A DNA stretch of 21,147 bases, from positions 1-21,147 of the forward strand of contig CAJPVJ010000715.1 of assembly GCA_905397405.1 (NCBI GenBank), in the 5' to 3' direction. This DNA is from Oppiella nova (lineage: Eukaryota; Arthropoda; Arachnida; Sarcoptiformes; Oppiidae). The notes under the pieces were generated by a model. It had not been told where the DNA came from. It worked only from the letters and a program-made list of their open reading frames with translations, and searched no databases. The position numbers and the translations under genes are program-made. Below are positions 9,560-20,374 of the stretch, in pieces; the stretch's first letter is position 1; every line of letters starts with the position of its first letter.

Positions 9560-10440
9560 TATGGAAAAAATAAGTCCAAAAAAGGATGTGGATGCAAAAC
9601 ATAGAGTGTATGTGTGTTATGTGTGTAGTCTTGAGAGAGCATTACTTTCACTGTTTCTCGTATGCATCGGGAGATTGAATGGTTGTGCGCCAACACAAAC
9701 GCAACACAAAAATCAATACCATATACTCCTGCATCCAATGTGTGGCTGATCTGTAGGCGCTCTGCGATACCAGAGAGCGAGTGATAGACTAAAGAGAGAG
9801 AAGGAAAGAGAGAAAGAGAGAGACTTACATACTGTGTATGTGTTTCACAAACAGAGACACACTTTTTATTCGTGTTGTGCAATAAGACCCGTCTCATTCA
9901 CTCGCACTCACATACATTGCATTTGTCTCTCACTTGGCATCGCGAGGGCCAGGGATGTAGCGAATAGAGCATAGCATGTATGAGTCGACTACTGCCAGTG
10001 CCACTGTCTAAATAATTGTGCGCCAGAATAAACTCGACATTGTTTTGGATTTTATATAACATATATTTTCGGGTATCCCTCATATTCTGTGCACAATTGT
10101 GTTCATATTATTTTTGAATACATCTATTTTGCTGGTCGTGTGTGTGTCTCATAACTGGTTTATTGCCACTCGTAGACCATATTTGGGTGCAAATGAGAAA
10201 TTAACGCCAAAACCAGTGCTAACCGGCGGGAAATGGATGCGTGATTCGTGTGCCACTCCGTGAGTGTCTCAGTGTCTCCTCATCTGTGGACTCAATTGTG
10301 GAGCCATTGTTGCCAATAGTGACGGCTTATGAACACAACCGACATATGAATTCAATTCACATATGAATGACAACTCCAATGAAGACTATAATGAAGTCTC
10401 AAAACTAATAACTTGAGTGTCACTAAACCGTTGATGAATT
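9560..10440 (+). promoter_or_regulatory. Less A+T-rich upstream region of the ADAM10-like gene
   Basis: Base composition shifts to clearly higher G+C than the flanks, and a GA-rich imperfect tract lies at about 9791-9823. Overlapping short ORFs on both strands reflect fewer stops in this composition, not a visible protein. A GGCGGGAAA string (10225-10233) resembles an E2F-type site, and a TCAGTG initiator-like string lies near 10269. This could be promoter plus noncoding first exon(s) of the gene starting at 10754; nothing proves transcription. Confidence 0.3.
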
Positions 10441-10592
10441 TTAATTTGTTTAAAATTAAATTTTTAATTAAATAAGAAAAACGAAAATACATTCATTTTA
10501 ATACAAATATATAGTTATGTATATGAAATTGAATTATATTTAAACAATTGTTTGTATGAGAAAAACTAATTTCTTAATCAGTTATATATGCC

Positions 10593-10601
10593 TATATAAA
10601 T
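10593..10601 (+). promoter_or_regulatory. TATA-like box before ADAM10-like start
   Basis: TATATAAAT lies 153 bp upstream of the ATG at 10754. There is no convincing initiator about 30 nt downstream, and A+T-rich DNA gives such strings by chance, so this is a weak candidate. Confidence 0.2.
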
Positions 10602-10753
10602 ACTACGATATTTATTATACAAATTAATCTATTGTTTTGTATATTCCGGACCCAAATGATGAAGAATTATCAGAATATTCTGTGAATACATATATACTAT
10701 GATGAGTGATGTGTGGCTACTATTCAGTGATTCTGTTATGTTTGGTGTGAATA

Positions 10754-13235
10754 ATGAGAAGACGTCGCCGTTATTACAGTAAAACATATTCAATGTCATC
10801 GACACTATTACATCTTTTATACCTATCATGTGTTATACCCATTGCTTATACAGGTGAGTGACTGGTGCTCGGGCACCGGTAGCAATTGTCTATCACTTTT
10901 TCCCTTTAATATAGACCATAGCATTACAAATATAATAATAAACGCTATCCTTTTTATGTCACACTTTATTCCCAAATAGTTTTTGTGTGTGTTTTCATTA
11001 GACAAACACGATATTAATGTCATGTCATTCATTACTTTCATATCCAGTATATATATATTTCTAATTAAATAAAACAAATAATTTTTCCTTTATACATTTG
11101 ATTTATATGTGCGAGACAAATGTGAGTCTATATTATCTAAGGGTTAATCCTTAACAAATTAGATTAATGTTTGTTTAATTATTTGATTTGTCTTTAGATA
11201 TTGTCTCATTTATTTGTTTCTCATTATTTTCATATTGTATTTATTGTAACATTTGTTGCGAAGTATATTTTATATTTTATTAATTAGCATTCAAAATATA
11301 GTTGATTGATTTTAACATAGATATGTCATTCAAAGTTGTCATTCAGCAAATTTAATTAAAAATTGTAGAATCAATGTAATTTATAGCTGAATGTGGGAAA
11401 TATATGTGCTGTTTGAGAAGTTACAAATGTATTTAAAATAACAACAATAATTTTTCTATTTGATTATTATTCAAATATCTATTTTAGTGAACGTAATAGT
11501 GATAAATGGCTTTTGATTTATGCATAAAATTTCGATCAATTTCTTAACAAAAGTCAGAATATATTTTTCAAACATAAATTCAACACAAAAACCTTTACTG
11601 TAATTCAATGCAAACATACAATTCATAGTTTTTTGCGATAGTTTTTAGTATTTTATTTTTTTCATGTCAAAAGTAATATTTGTTTTATTATACAATTTTC
11701 TCGTTCATTGAAAAAAGTCTAAACTTAATCTACAGAAGTGCTCTCATCTGATATATCACTGCAAAGATTAATCACAAAAGATATTTCACACCCAAAATGT
11801 GGGGAACTGTATCGCATTTGATTAGGAGGCTGCGAAATAGTGTTAGGTGGGGGCGAGAGTGGTATGCAGTGTAAATATATACAGTATATCTGATATACAC
11901 TTTTACGTGAAGTTAATTGAACAGTATGAAGGGGAGGGTAGTTAGGAAAACTGGGGAGAGAAAGAGTGAGTGAAAAAATAATTTTTCCAAAAAACCATTC
12001 ACTATATGGAGAGCCCATTCACTCTACGCTCCAATCGCTGGCAAATACAGTGTAGTGTAGACTGTGTTTCAAATTGAATGCCAGAGAATCAAAATTAATG
12101 TATTGCTATCAACAACCAGTGAGAGAAAAAAAAAGTTTTTTTAACCAAACACTGGCCTAAAGTATTGAGAGAGAGAGAGAGAGAGCGAGTGAGTGAGTGA
12201 GAGATGGAGTATTGAGTAAATAAAACACATTTAATGAATAATTTCTGTCGTTCAGGGCTTTCGATATACACTACATATATCTAACTCTAAGTGTATATAT
12301 CTTTAGAGACTTAAGAAAGAAAACTCTTAATTCTTGACCTCATTTTTTGTTGAACGTGGAAAATAACATTATATGAGATACGGCTACACCATTGCATTAT
12401 TAATGACTATTTAATCCATGAGTCGTTTATTATAATCATAATTATATATTAAAATAGATTATATAATAAATATTCTAAATTTAGGCGCACAATTTATATT
12501 AAAGAAATATTTTGGTTGCTTATTATCTAAATGACAAACACACTTATGTTTTTTTTATATATGGGACAGTAGTTTATTATATGAAATAGTCGTTTAGTTT
12601 TTCATTCCGTTGTTTACCCCAAAAACATGAATAGTTTATCGATTCTATTGCAATAGGAATCACTTGTATAGTCATTTCGGTGTATAACTCAGTTAAGTCT
12701 TAGTTTGTTCATTCAATAGCTCTCTCTCTCTCTCTCTCTCTCTCTATAAAACACATTTAATGAATAATTTCTGTCGTTCAGGGCTTTCGATATACACTAC
12801 ATATATCTAACTCTAAGTGTATATATCTTTAGAGACTTAAGAAAGAAAACTCTTAATTCTTGACCTCATTTTTGTTTGGAAAATAACATTATATGAGATA
12901 CGGCTACACCATTGCATTATTAATGACTATTTAATCCATGAGTCGTTTATTATAATCATAATTATATATTAAAATAGATTATATAATATATATTCTAAAT
13001 TTAGGCGCACAATTTATATTAAAGAAATATTTTGGTTGCTTATTATCTAAATGACAAACACACTTATGTTTTTTATATATGGGACAGTAGTTTATTATAT
13101 GAAATAGTCGTTTAGTTTTTCATTCCGTTGTTTATACCAAAAACATGAATAGTTTATCGATTCTATTGCAATAGGAATCACTTGTATAGTCATTTCGGTG
13201 TATAACTCAGTTAAGTCTTAGTTTGTTCATTCAAT

Positions 13236-13276
<41 letters not shown>

Positions 13277-14139
13277 ACTCACTCACTCTCTCGTTCATTC
13301 AAATTCAATTTACTTCAATTGATTTAAATAAAATCTCTTTCGATTTCCACAAATAAGTCAAATAGAGTTTATATGTAAGAAAAACATCACTTTTCATTGA
13401 TTTTGAAATATTCTGTTTTGCTTTACTTTTTTTTGTTAAATCAATTGATTTTTAAAATTTTCAATCTATTAGAGAGTATATTATATTTCAGTAAATTTGA
13501 TGATGAAATAAAATTGAATTTATATTATTTTATGTCTGAATTGTATATACACTTCATATCATTTCAATCTCTTTTAAATGTATATTAATTTTATGATTAA
13601 TGGAAATGCCGTCCCTTTGTATTCATTTTAATGATTAGACTCTAAATCTCGGGCTTAACTTTACGTTCAAAATATATTTTATTCACAATCAGTATATAAT
13701 CTATGAATCAAAATGTTTTCCTTCAAAAAGATTTTCATAGAATTTTAATAAAATTTTCATTTATAATGTCTAATATGAAAATAATTTTTATAGCCAAAGA
13801 TTTTCTCGGAATTATTATGCATTCAAATCTCTGACTGAATTGTATATGAAAATCAAATTTAGAAAATTGGCACAAAAATAACATTTATTTTTATATCTTA
13901 TATTTGCATAAAATTGAATAGAATTTCAATTATAAATATTGTTATCAAAGTCTCTCTCTCTCTCTCTCTCTCTCGAGTGTTGGTTCCGGAGCTTATGGTT
14001 GTCGTAATATAATGGCTCGAAATGCTTGATAAAAGAGTTACCAAAAACATGAATAGTTTATCGATTCTATTGCAATAGGAATCACTTGTATAGTCATTTC
14101 GGTGTATAACTCAGTTAAGTCTTAGTTTGTTCATTCAAT

Positions 14140-14175
<36 letters not shown>

Positions 14176-17100
14176 CAACCATTAAATGAACTGATAATAG
14201 GTTTCACTCAATAATATAAATCTCATTAGCATTTATTTTCATCACACAGAATACTCGTAATATTTATAATACAAGAGTCTTTCACAGAATATACATATAA
14301 AATGAGATCTAATTATGGTTTTAATTATGAAAACACAATCACATTGTGTGGCAAACATTAAATATACTAATTGTGCGCTCATTTGATCCCAGGTCTGGAA
14401 CTGAACTCTTTTATCAAGCATTTCGAGCCATTATATTACGACAACCATAAGCTCCGGAACCAACACTCGAGAGTTAAACGCAATCTGAATAGCAATACAA
14501 ACGGCTCATCCCATTCCCGACACCACACGCCGGCCCCCAATGGCAGACATAATCCTCACAACGAGATTAGACTCAACTTCTCGGCACACAATCGTCTCTT
14601 TCGTCTTGTGATGAGAACTGATAACTCATTGTTCACTTCGGATGTCGTGTTTGAGTCCACGAATGGGGCCTTCAATTACGACATCAATAATGCCATTAAA
14701 GGCTATTTAGAAGGTTTGTTGAGATAATCGCACGAAACCTACCGTTCCATACAATACCTACCGTACCTTCAATTAATCCATACAATCCATATTAATTGCA
14801 TTTTAAAAGATTTTTCCATTTGTAAACTTTACCAGATCCTTTAGGTTTTCATATATCAATACTTTACATATACAGTGTATTATACACCATACCTGTTTAT
14901 ATAGCGTAATGGATATATTATTTAGCAAAACATAAGTGTAGTTATTAATTATAAATAACTTTTTTGAGCGTTTGTATGGATTTTAATTACATAAGAGTCG
15001 GGAGTTTTGGTGATTCACTCCCATATACTAAACACAATGCATTACACACTCGTCTATCACGATATGATTCTGTCGTTTGAATTTCTAAACGAATGAATTA
15101 AATGAGAGAAAAGATAAAAATTTTAAAACAAATATTGGTATTGTATTGTATAATGTTGGCGTGCATTCAATGGTGATATCAGCGATATAGTGAGCAAACA
15201 AACTAAAAATTTTAATTTTCATTAATTTGTAAGTGAAATAAAATCTCATTTTTGAGGCCAACATTGCATTCGTTGTTTCGGTACATTAATTTGAATTCAA
15301 TTTTCATCAGATGTATAGATATAATAAGCAAATTAATTTAGGAGCCCTAATAATAAACAATATATTATATAACTTTATATTGTATTATTATATTAGTAGT
15401 CGTATACATATGAATAAAATTAATGTTTCATACGTTACACACAGGAGATAATGCAGTCAATATTTAGCTATATTTTTATACAGTTAATGTTAACTATAGT
15501 CTCTCTGTATTTAGTATACAATAAATTATTTACGAGACTCAAGAATTCTTAATTAAAAAATATTCGTTAACAAAAGTTTAAGACATTTATGCCATATATA
15601 AAAAAGTCATACATACATATCACATATGTTTGGATCCAGTGTTTAAGTTAATCTAATAAAGAGATCAAAGCCCTAAATGTATATGAAATATATGGACTAA
15701 TAATGCAAATTATGATTTCCACTTTTCCTAATGTATTACATAAACACAGCATAAATACAGCAAAATATTTCACATTCTCTCTCTATATACACTTAAGTGA
15801 CTGTAAATATTAATACATTTACATATATTTGAGGCCTGGAATTGAAAACTTTTTTCCAGATAAATATTATTAATAGTTTGGGATTTAAATAAATGAATAA
15901 AGTTTTCATAACATAAAGTTGTATAAAGAATTAATTGTCAAATTGATTGTCGCTGAATATTTTCTATTAATTATTCTTTGCATAAACATTATATAAAATA
16001 CAATATCGTCTAATGAAATGTAAAAATATTTATTTTTGCGCTCAAAAAAATATTAATATTATATACACACTAATTCTGTACTAATATATCATCACTCGGT
16101 TTCCTATCGGAGAAATATAGATATAAATTATTTCCGTTCAGTTGTAATCAGATTAGTGTTCAGTTAGACACACATAAACACATCCAAAAGCAAAACAATG
16201 GCACAAAAGTAACAAAAATTAATTAGAAATTTGCTTTACTATTAAATTCTGGGCGATTGGCCTAAATCTGAGCTCAAGAATAGTCTATAGACTATAGACT
16301 AACAGTCTGTATATGTGTTTGATCTGACATTTAGATGACGAGCGCTCATACGTAGAGGGAGTGATCACATCGGACGGGCTGATCGACGGCCACATCCAGA
16401 CGCCAAATGAGGAGTATTTCATTGAACCCGCGAATCGCTACTTTGATTCACAAGACTTTCACTCAATTATATACCTCTTATCGGCGGTAATGTTTCCGAC
16501 GATCAACGAAAACGTTTGCCATTACTTGCGGAGCCATAACGTCAGCGACGATAATAGTGGCGAGAGTTCATCATTGGATGGCAGGCACACCATGTGCTGC
16601 ACTAATTGTTCCCATTCTCACCACAGTCCTGATCAAAGGGTTGGCGATCACCATGATTATATTTCATCGACCGGTGCCCCACTCAGGCCTCTCAATGCTG
16701 CTGATGGCCACGACAACGACAGCCATCCATACCATGACTACAGCGATGACTATAGTTATGGACACATCATGAGGAACAGTAGTCGTGGCAGCAGTGCTGA
16801 TGAACAGCCTATCGATTATTTGTTCAGTCAATTAGTCAGTAATTCATTGAATAAGAAAAATAAGAGCAAAACAAATAAGAGATTCCATGCGATGGATGAC
16901 AGCATCAGAGATGACACGAGCAGCGGAGGAATGGGAGGAATGGGAGGAATGGGAGGAATGGGTGGCAAAAGGCGAACAAAACGAGACGACAATAAAACGA
17001 GTGGACAGCCGGCTGACGACAGCTATTATCATAAAAAACGTAATAACGAGGGAAAGACATATTACTGGAGAGACGCCGATTCGTTGCACTACACAGAGTC

Positions 17101-17760
17101 GGAACCATATGGCGTGAGGGCTGTCCATAGGACTCACTGGACGGATGACAGGCACGACAGGCATGTGGTGATCGATCCCAAGAAGACCACATGCATGCTA
17201 TACCTTCAGGCCGACCATCTTTTCTACGAGAAAATGGGTTCAGACGAGGCCTGCATTGAGGCCATGACCCGACACGTCCAGAAAGTCAACAGCATTTACA
17301 GGAACACCGGTCAGTATATCCATGTCTCACACATTCAATCTAATTGTACGACACATCCACACCACTACTCCCTGTGCGCTCTCGCCCTGTAATCCCCTCG
17401 AGTTTTGGCGATAAACTTTTTGCTCTGCTTTTTACACTGTATTCACCGAAAAAAGAGCTCAATTTAATTGATTTTTCCGGCTTTGGCTCAAAAATTCAAA
17501 GCCATCATTGAAAAGCCGTTTTTCAAATATATATAGATTTTTTTAAATATAAAAACATTCGCTGTAATCTCATTTTGGGTTAAAGATTCAATGTTTTTCG
17601 TATTAAACAGCATTCGTTCATTAATTTAATTATTTAAGCATTTTGTGTGCATATTATTTGGTTATTATATAATAATAAGTTATTTGCAATTTATTCGCTT
17701 AGAGACTCAAAACTAGACACTCATGTCATTAGTGTTTGATTTTCGTCAGTGATTTGAAGC

Positions 17761-17800
<40 letters not shown>

Positions 17801-18873
17801 AGCCATTCTTTTGATCACTTATTCCTCATTCTCTTATCCGTTATTAGCTCTCAGATGAATAGGATTTATACGATTGTCTTTGAAGTTTTAGCCATTATTT
17901 GCTTCAACTCGAGAGCCAAACTTCTCGCCCAAAGACTAGTCGCCAAAAGTTCATTGCAATCGATTCGTTGAGATATACTGTGGGCTGAAGTGCAATATAT
18001 TTGAGGAATAAATAAATTTCAATCAAAGTGTCTCTTCATTTCCACGTCTATTGCACTGTATATTGCATTTTATGCCCACTTTTATGCCACTATTTGCTGA
18101 CAATACACACTGTCTGCGAGTTGATTGTAATTAATTATTTCAATTTACAATGGTTTTTAATATTTTTTGCTGTTTTGTAAATTGAGGTTTTAAAAGTGAT
18201 GCTTAAAATTAATAGAGAGATTCTGTTTGGAAGTATAGATTAGTGCGAAAAAACTTAATCACAATTTATAGACAGCACTGACAGCAAAGAAAATCCTATT
18301 TTAATAACATATAACTGTGTATTGAATTCAATAATAATAACTGTTTTCATAGAATACATGAAATGGATATATCCTAAAGAAATATCATTTTTCTGATAAA
18401 TAGTGGAAAAAGTTTTTTCTCTAAAAAATTTTCAATTTATTATATATTTTTCTATTAGTGTAAAGAAATATCAAAATAACATAAGAAATATTAGGCCATA
18501 ATTCCAGTGTCTGTGTGGGTATGACATGGAGTGAAGTGAGCGAAGGGTGTTATATAAGGCAATCAATATATCAGCCAGTCAAAAAGACCTTATCAGTCAA
18601 GTTTTGTCGGATATAGTGGTGGAAATTAGTATACGATAAGTGTTAAGTATAGTAGATTAGAGCTACATTTCCAACACTAGTCTAATGGCTTATTGATCTG
18701 TACTGGCATGGAGTCGACAAAAAATTTATATATAAATCGCTAGATATATATGTTATATAATTTAACTTATATATTGATATACTCTATACGAGTTTAGGCG
18801 TATATATATGAGTAAAGAATCTGAACCCAAGTATTAATCATACAGTCATTGATAGGGGAGAGAGAGAGGGAGG

Positions 18874-18909
<36 letters not shown>

Positions 18910-20374
18910 GACGATCTTGAGAGAGAATATTCTTGTATTCTTGTGAACAAAATTTCATTGGTTCGACATTTTTCACAAAATACATGGGATGTCAATAGAC
19001 TTAGAATCGATTTTTTATATGCAATTCATTTTTCATATTATTCTTTATTCTGTGAGAATATCTCTCCAACAAAATATAAGAAATAGAGACTGTTTTTTGG
19101 GTTAATATTATCTTTCAGTTCTCTCTATTGGTCGACACCATCGAGAAAAACATTAGACAATACACTATACTTACGATACACTCGCGAGTCATGAGACAAA
19201 GAATTTAGTAGACGTTATAAAGTATTTATTTCTCTCTCTTTTCAGTGTATTTTATTTCTTATGTGATTGCCATTAATCTAATGATTATATTATTTATACT
19301 AAAACTATTGCATAATGCGTTGCCATAAAAAACTATAGTAGAGACAGACTTTAATAGCCATTGCAGACAAGTCTGGGCCCATAATTGAAAGGATCGGTAA
19401 AAATAATATAATGTTTATAATGTTTATCATTCACTTCATGTATCACATAAATAATAAAGGATATATTTATTTTGCATCTGAATTGAAAATAAAACTCATT
19501 TAAACATAAATATTTGGTTTTTATCCGATTCTGTGTACAGTATGTGTATGTCAGCTGGTTTTGTGTCCACTGCATTTGAGTAGGCACAGTTAAATAAAAA
19601 TAACAATTTTATTTGATATTTTTGCTGAATAAATAGCTATTTATTAAATTTATTTTTATGTGTATAATTTAATAAATTTTAAAATAATATTTTATTGGAG
19701 TGTATTATGGCTATAACTATAATAGGCATAAATAGTTTTGGGGAACAACAAAACATTTAAATTAAAGTTATTTTCATTTAATAATATAAATGATATTAAT
19801 ATAAAACATATGATAACATTAAATAATTTAATATAGTTAATATTTGGTATAACAAATGAACTGAAAGTTTAAAAAATAATTTTTTTATTCCAAATGTTTT
19901 CACTTAAATTACGGCATATTTTTATTATTTTGAAAAAATATTCATTTGGAAATAATAATAAAAATATCATTAAAATTTATAACATCTGAACATAATATAA
20001 TAAATTAGAGTATTTTGATTTAATTCACGATATGATAAATGACTTTATTTTATTTGATTACCACACGTTTTATAATAAAACATTCATTAATGTTTATAAC
20101 TTATGAATGGATTCTGGTAATCAAAATTCTTGTTAATAAACAATATATTAAATGACACCAGTACCAAATAAGCCTCTTAATAACTCTTACCTGTTACAAT
20201 AAAATCACAACAAAATACTTAATTAAACAAAAAAATCAATACACAAAAGTTATATGACATAACTAATCGCACATACATTTAACAGATTTTGACCAGGATG
20301 GCCGATCGGACAATATATCATTCCTAATAAAGCGCATCAAAGTGCATACGGGCGACGCGTTAAAGGACCCGGAA
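10754..20374 (+). CDS. ADAM10/Kuzbanian-type metalloprotease, 5' part, interrupted
   Basis: Exons 10754-10853, 14393-14713, 16335-17309 and 20286-20374 (all phase 1 joins, GT-AG) give 495 codons. An in-frame TGA lies two codons before the ATG. Residues 1-33 are a basic stretch plus hydrophobic core, a signal peptide. The prodomain starts LNSFIKHFEPLYYD and has an SRVKR (59-63) site at the place of the upstream cleavage site of vertebrate ADAM10. EPANRYF and FHSIIY (from about 171) are typical ADAM10 prodomain. After a long His/Asp/Ser-rich insert comes a furin-type KRRTKR (352-357). The protease domain begins near TTCMLYLQADHLF (about 425) and stops after HTGDALKDPE. The zinc site, disintegrin region and membrane anchor are not in the window. 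Family role: membrane sheddase, for example for Notch. The ALKDP motif also fits Kuzbanian-like paralogues, so the orthologue is not settled. Confidence 0.88.
11147..11931. repeat. 785-bp repeat in ADAM10 intron 1, inverted partner at 20375
   Basis: This segment is the reverse complement of 20375-21147 with roughly 98% identity. Differences include a dozen or so substitutions and small indels (about 7 bp near 11275, about 5 bp near 11341). A 97-codon minus-strand ORF here (11725-12018) and its partner at 20342-20581 are translations of the same repeat; the unequal changes give no sign of selection for protein. No terminal inverted repeats or target duplication are visible at 11147 or 11931. 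Confidence 0.9.
12161..12216. repeat. GA then GAGT microsatellite between 9-bp direct repeats
   Basis: (GA)n at about 12167-12185 runs into GAGT repeats to about 12203. The tract is bracketed by AGTATTGAG at 12161-12169 and 12208-12216. Its sequence is nearly the reverse complement of the TC plus ACTC tract at 13238-13290, so the intervening tandem duplication is flanked by inverted microsatellites. Confidence 0.8.
12220..13272. repeat. 526-bp tandem duplication ending in TC tracts
   Basis: Copy 1 (12220-12745) and copy 2 (12746-13272) are direct repeats, about 98% identical, each ending in (TC)n. The differences are mainly homopolymer length and a 6-bp deletion in copy 2 near 12874. The last 110 bp of copy 2 recur a third time at 14039-14150. 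It lies in ADAM10 intron 1 and has no coding content. Confidence 0.93.
13273..13940. other. Intron 1 spacer, nothing recognised
   Basis: A+T-rich intron sequence following an (ACTC)n tail at about 13273-13290. The 63-codon ORF at 13397-13588 is low complexity and is not taken as a gene. Confidence 0.5.
13941..14178. repeat. 222-bp composite insertion with 8-bp direct repeats
   Basis: GTTATCAA occurs at 13941-13948 and again at 14171-14178, directly bordering 13949-14170. The insert reads AG(TC)n, then 13970-14039 as a perfect 70/70 reverse complement of ADAM10 exon 2 (14404-14473), then 14039-14150 as a copy of 13135-13246, then (TC)n. The TC tract merges with the exon copy through the shared CTCTCGAG, and the two copied parts share one T at the join. 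The 8-bp repeats look like a target-site duplication or a staggered-break scar. Pre-mRNA could fold exon 2 onto the insert across a 364-nt loop. Confidence 0.9.
14714..16334 (+). other. ADAM10 intron 2, no internal gene seen
   Basis: A 1.6-kb A+T-rich intron. Near its 3' end is a perfect 14-nt palindrome, TAGTCTATAGACTA (16281-16294), followed by a further TAGACT. No ORF, RNA gene or large repeat is supported. Confidence 0.6.
16926..16965 (+). repeat. In-frame 9-bp coding repeat (Gly-Gly-Met)
   Basis: A GGAATGGGA-type unit repeats about four times within ADAM10 exon 3, encoding GGM repeats at residues 338-351. They sit directly before the KRRTKR cleavage site. The unit length of 9 bp keeps the frame, so copy number can vary without breaking the gene. 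Confidence 0.9.
17310..18550 (+). other. ADAM10 intron 3, first part
   Basis: If not spliced, exon 3 reads on for 27 codons to a stop ending at 17392. A (CT)n microsatellite is at about 17761-17793 and AATAAA strings occur near 18008. Otherwise I see no gene or long repeat. Confidence 0.55.
18551..18580 (+). promoter_or_regulatory. Promoter-like TATA plus initiator in ADAM10 intron 3
   Basis: TATATAAGG (18551-18559) is followed by CCAGTC with its A at about 18577, 26 nt from the TATA start, which is close to arthropod core-promoter spacing. No ORF of note follows; the next ATGs give very short peptides. It could start a small noncoding RNA or an N-terminally truncated ADAM10 transcript, or be a chance match. 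Confidence 0.3.
18824..18912. repeat. Peroxidase-like 17-nt string beside a GA-rich tract
   Basis: AACCCAAGTATTAATCA at 18824-18840 is identical to 4399-4415, which spans the exon 13 donor of the peroxidase. Both are followed within 40 nt by GTCATTGAT. A GA-rich tract at about 18855-18912 comes next. The match is short, so chance is possible in A+T-rich DNA. Confidence 0.4.
18913..20285 (+). other. ADAM10 intron 3, second part
   Basis: Very A+T-rich sequence with no recognisable gene. The 78-codon minus-strand ORF at 19351-19587 has no motif and lies inside the intron. Confidence 0.5.

Noticed and set aside
9370-9897. 175-codon minus-strand ORF upstream of the ADAM10-like gene
   Set aside because: It contains repeated SLSL runs from a GA/TC tract, has no domain resemblance and overlaps ORFs on the other strand. 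Higher G+C with fewer stops explains it.
10225-10233. E2F-like GGCGGGAAA as a firm regulatory site
   Set aside because: A single 9-nt match over 500 bp from the start codon without known TSS is too weak for its own feature; noted within the upstream region.
11725-12018. 97-codon minus-strand ORF with a near-identical twin at 20342-20581
   Set aside because: The shared protein is just the inverted 785-bp repeat translated twice; there is no family motif, and the twin starts inside ADAM10 exon 4.
16844-17192. Several 70-106 codon ORFs opposite or out of frame with exon 3
   Set aside because: They are shadows of the ADAM10 exon, with low-complexity residues from the GGM repeat.
17310-17392. 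Intron-retained short ADAM10 product ending at 17392
   Set aside because: The exon 3 donor is good and in the phase required by exon 4; there is no sign that the read-through is used.
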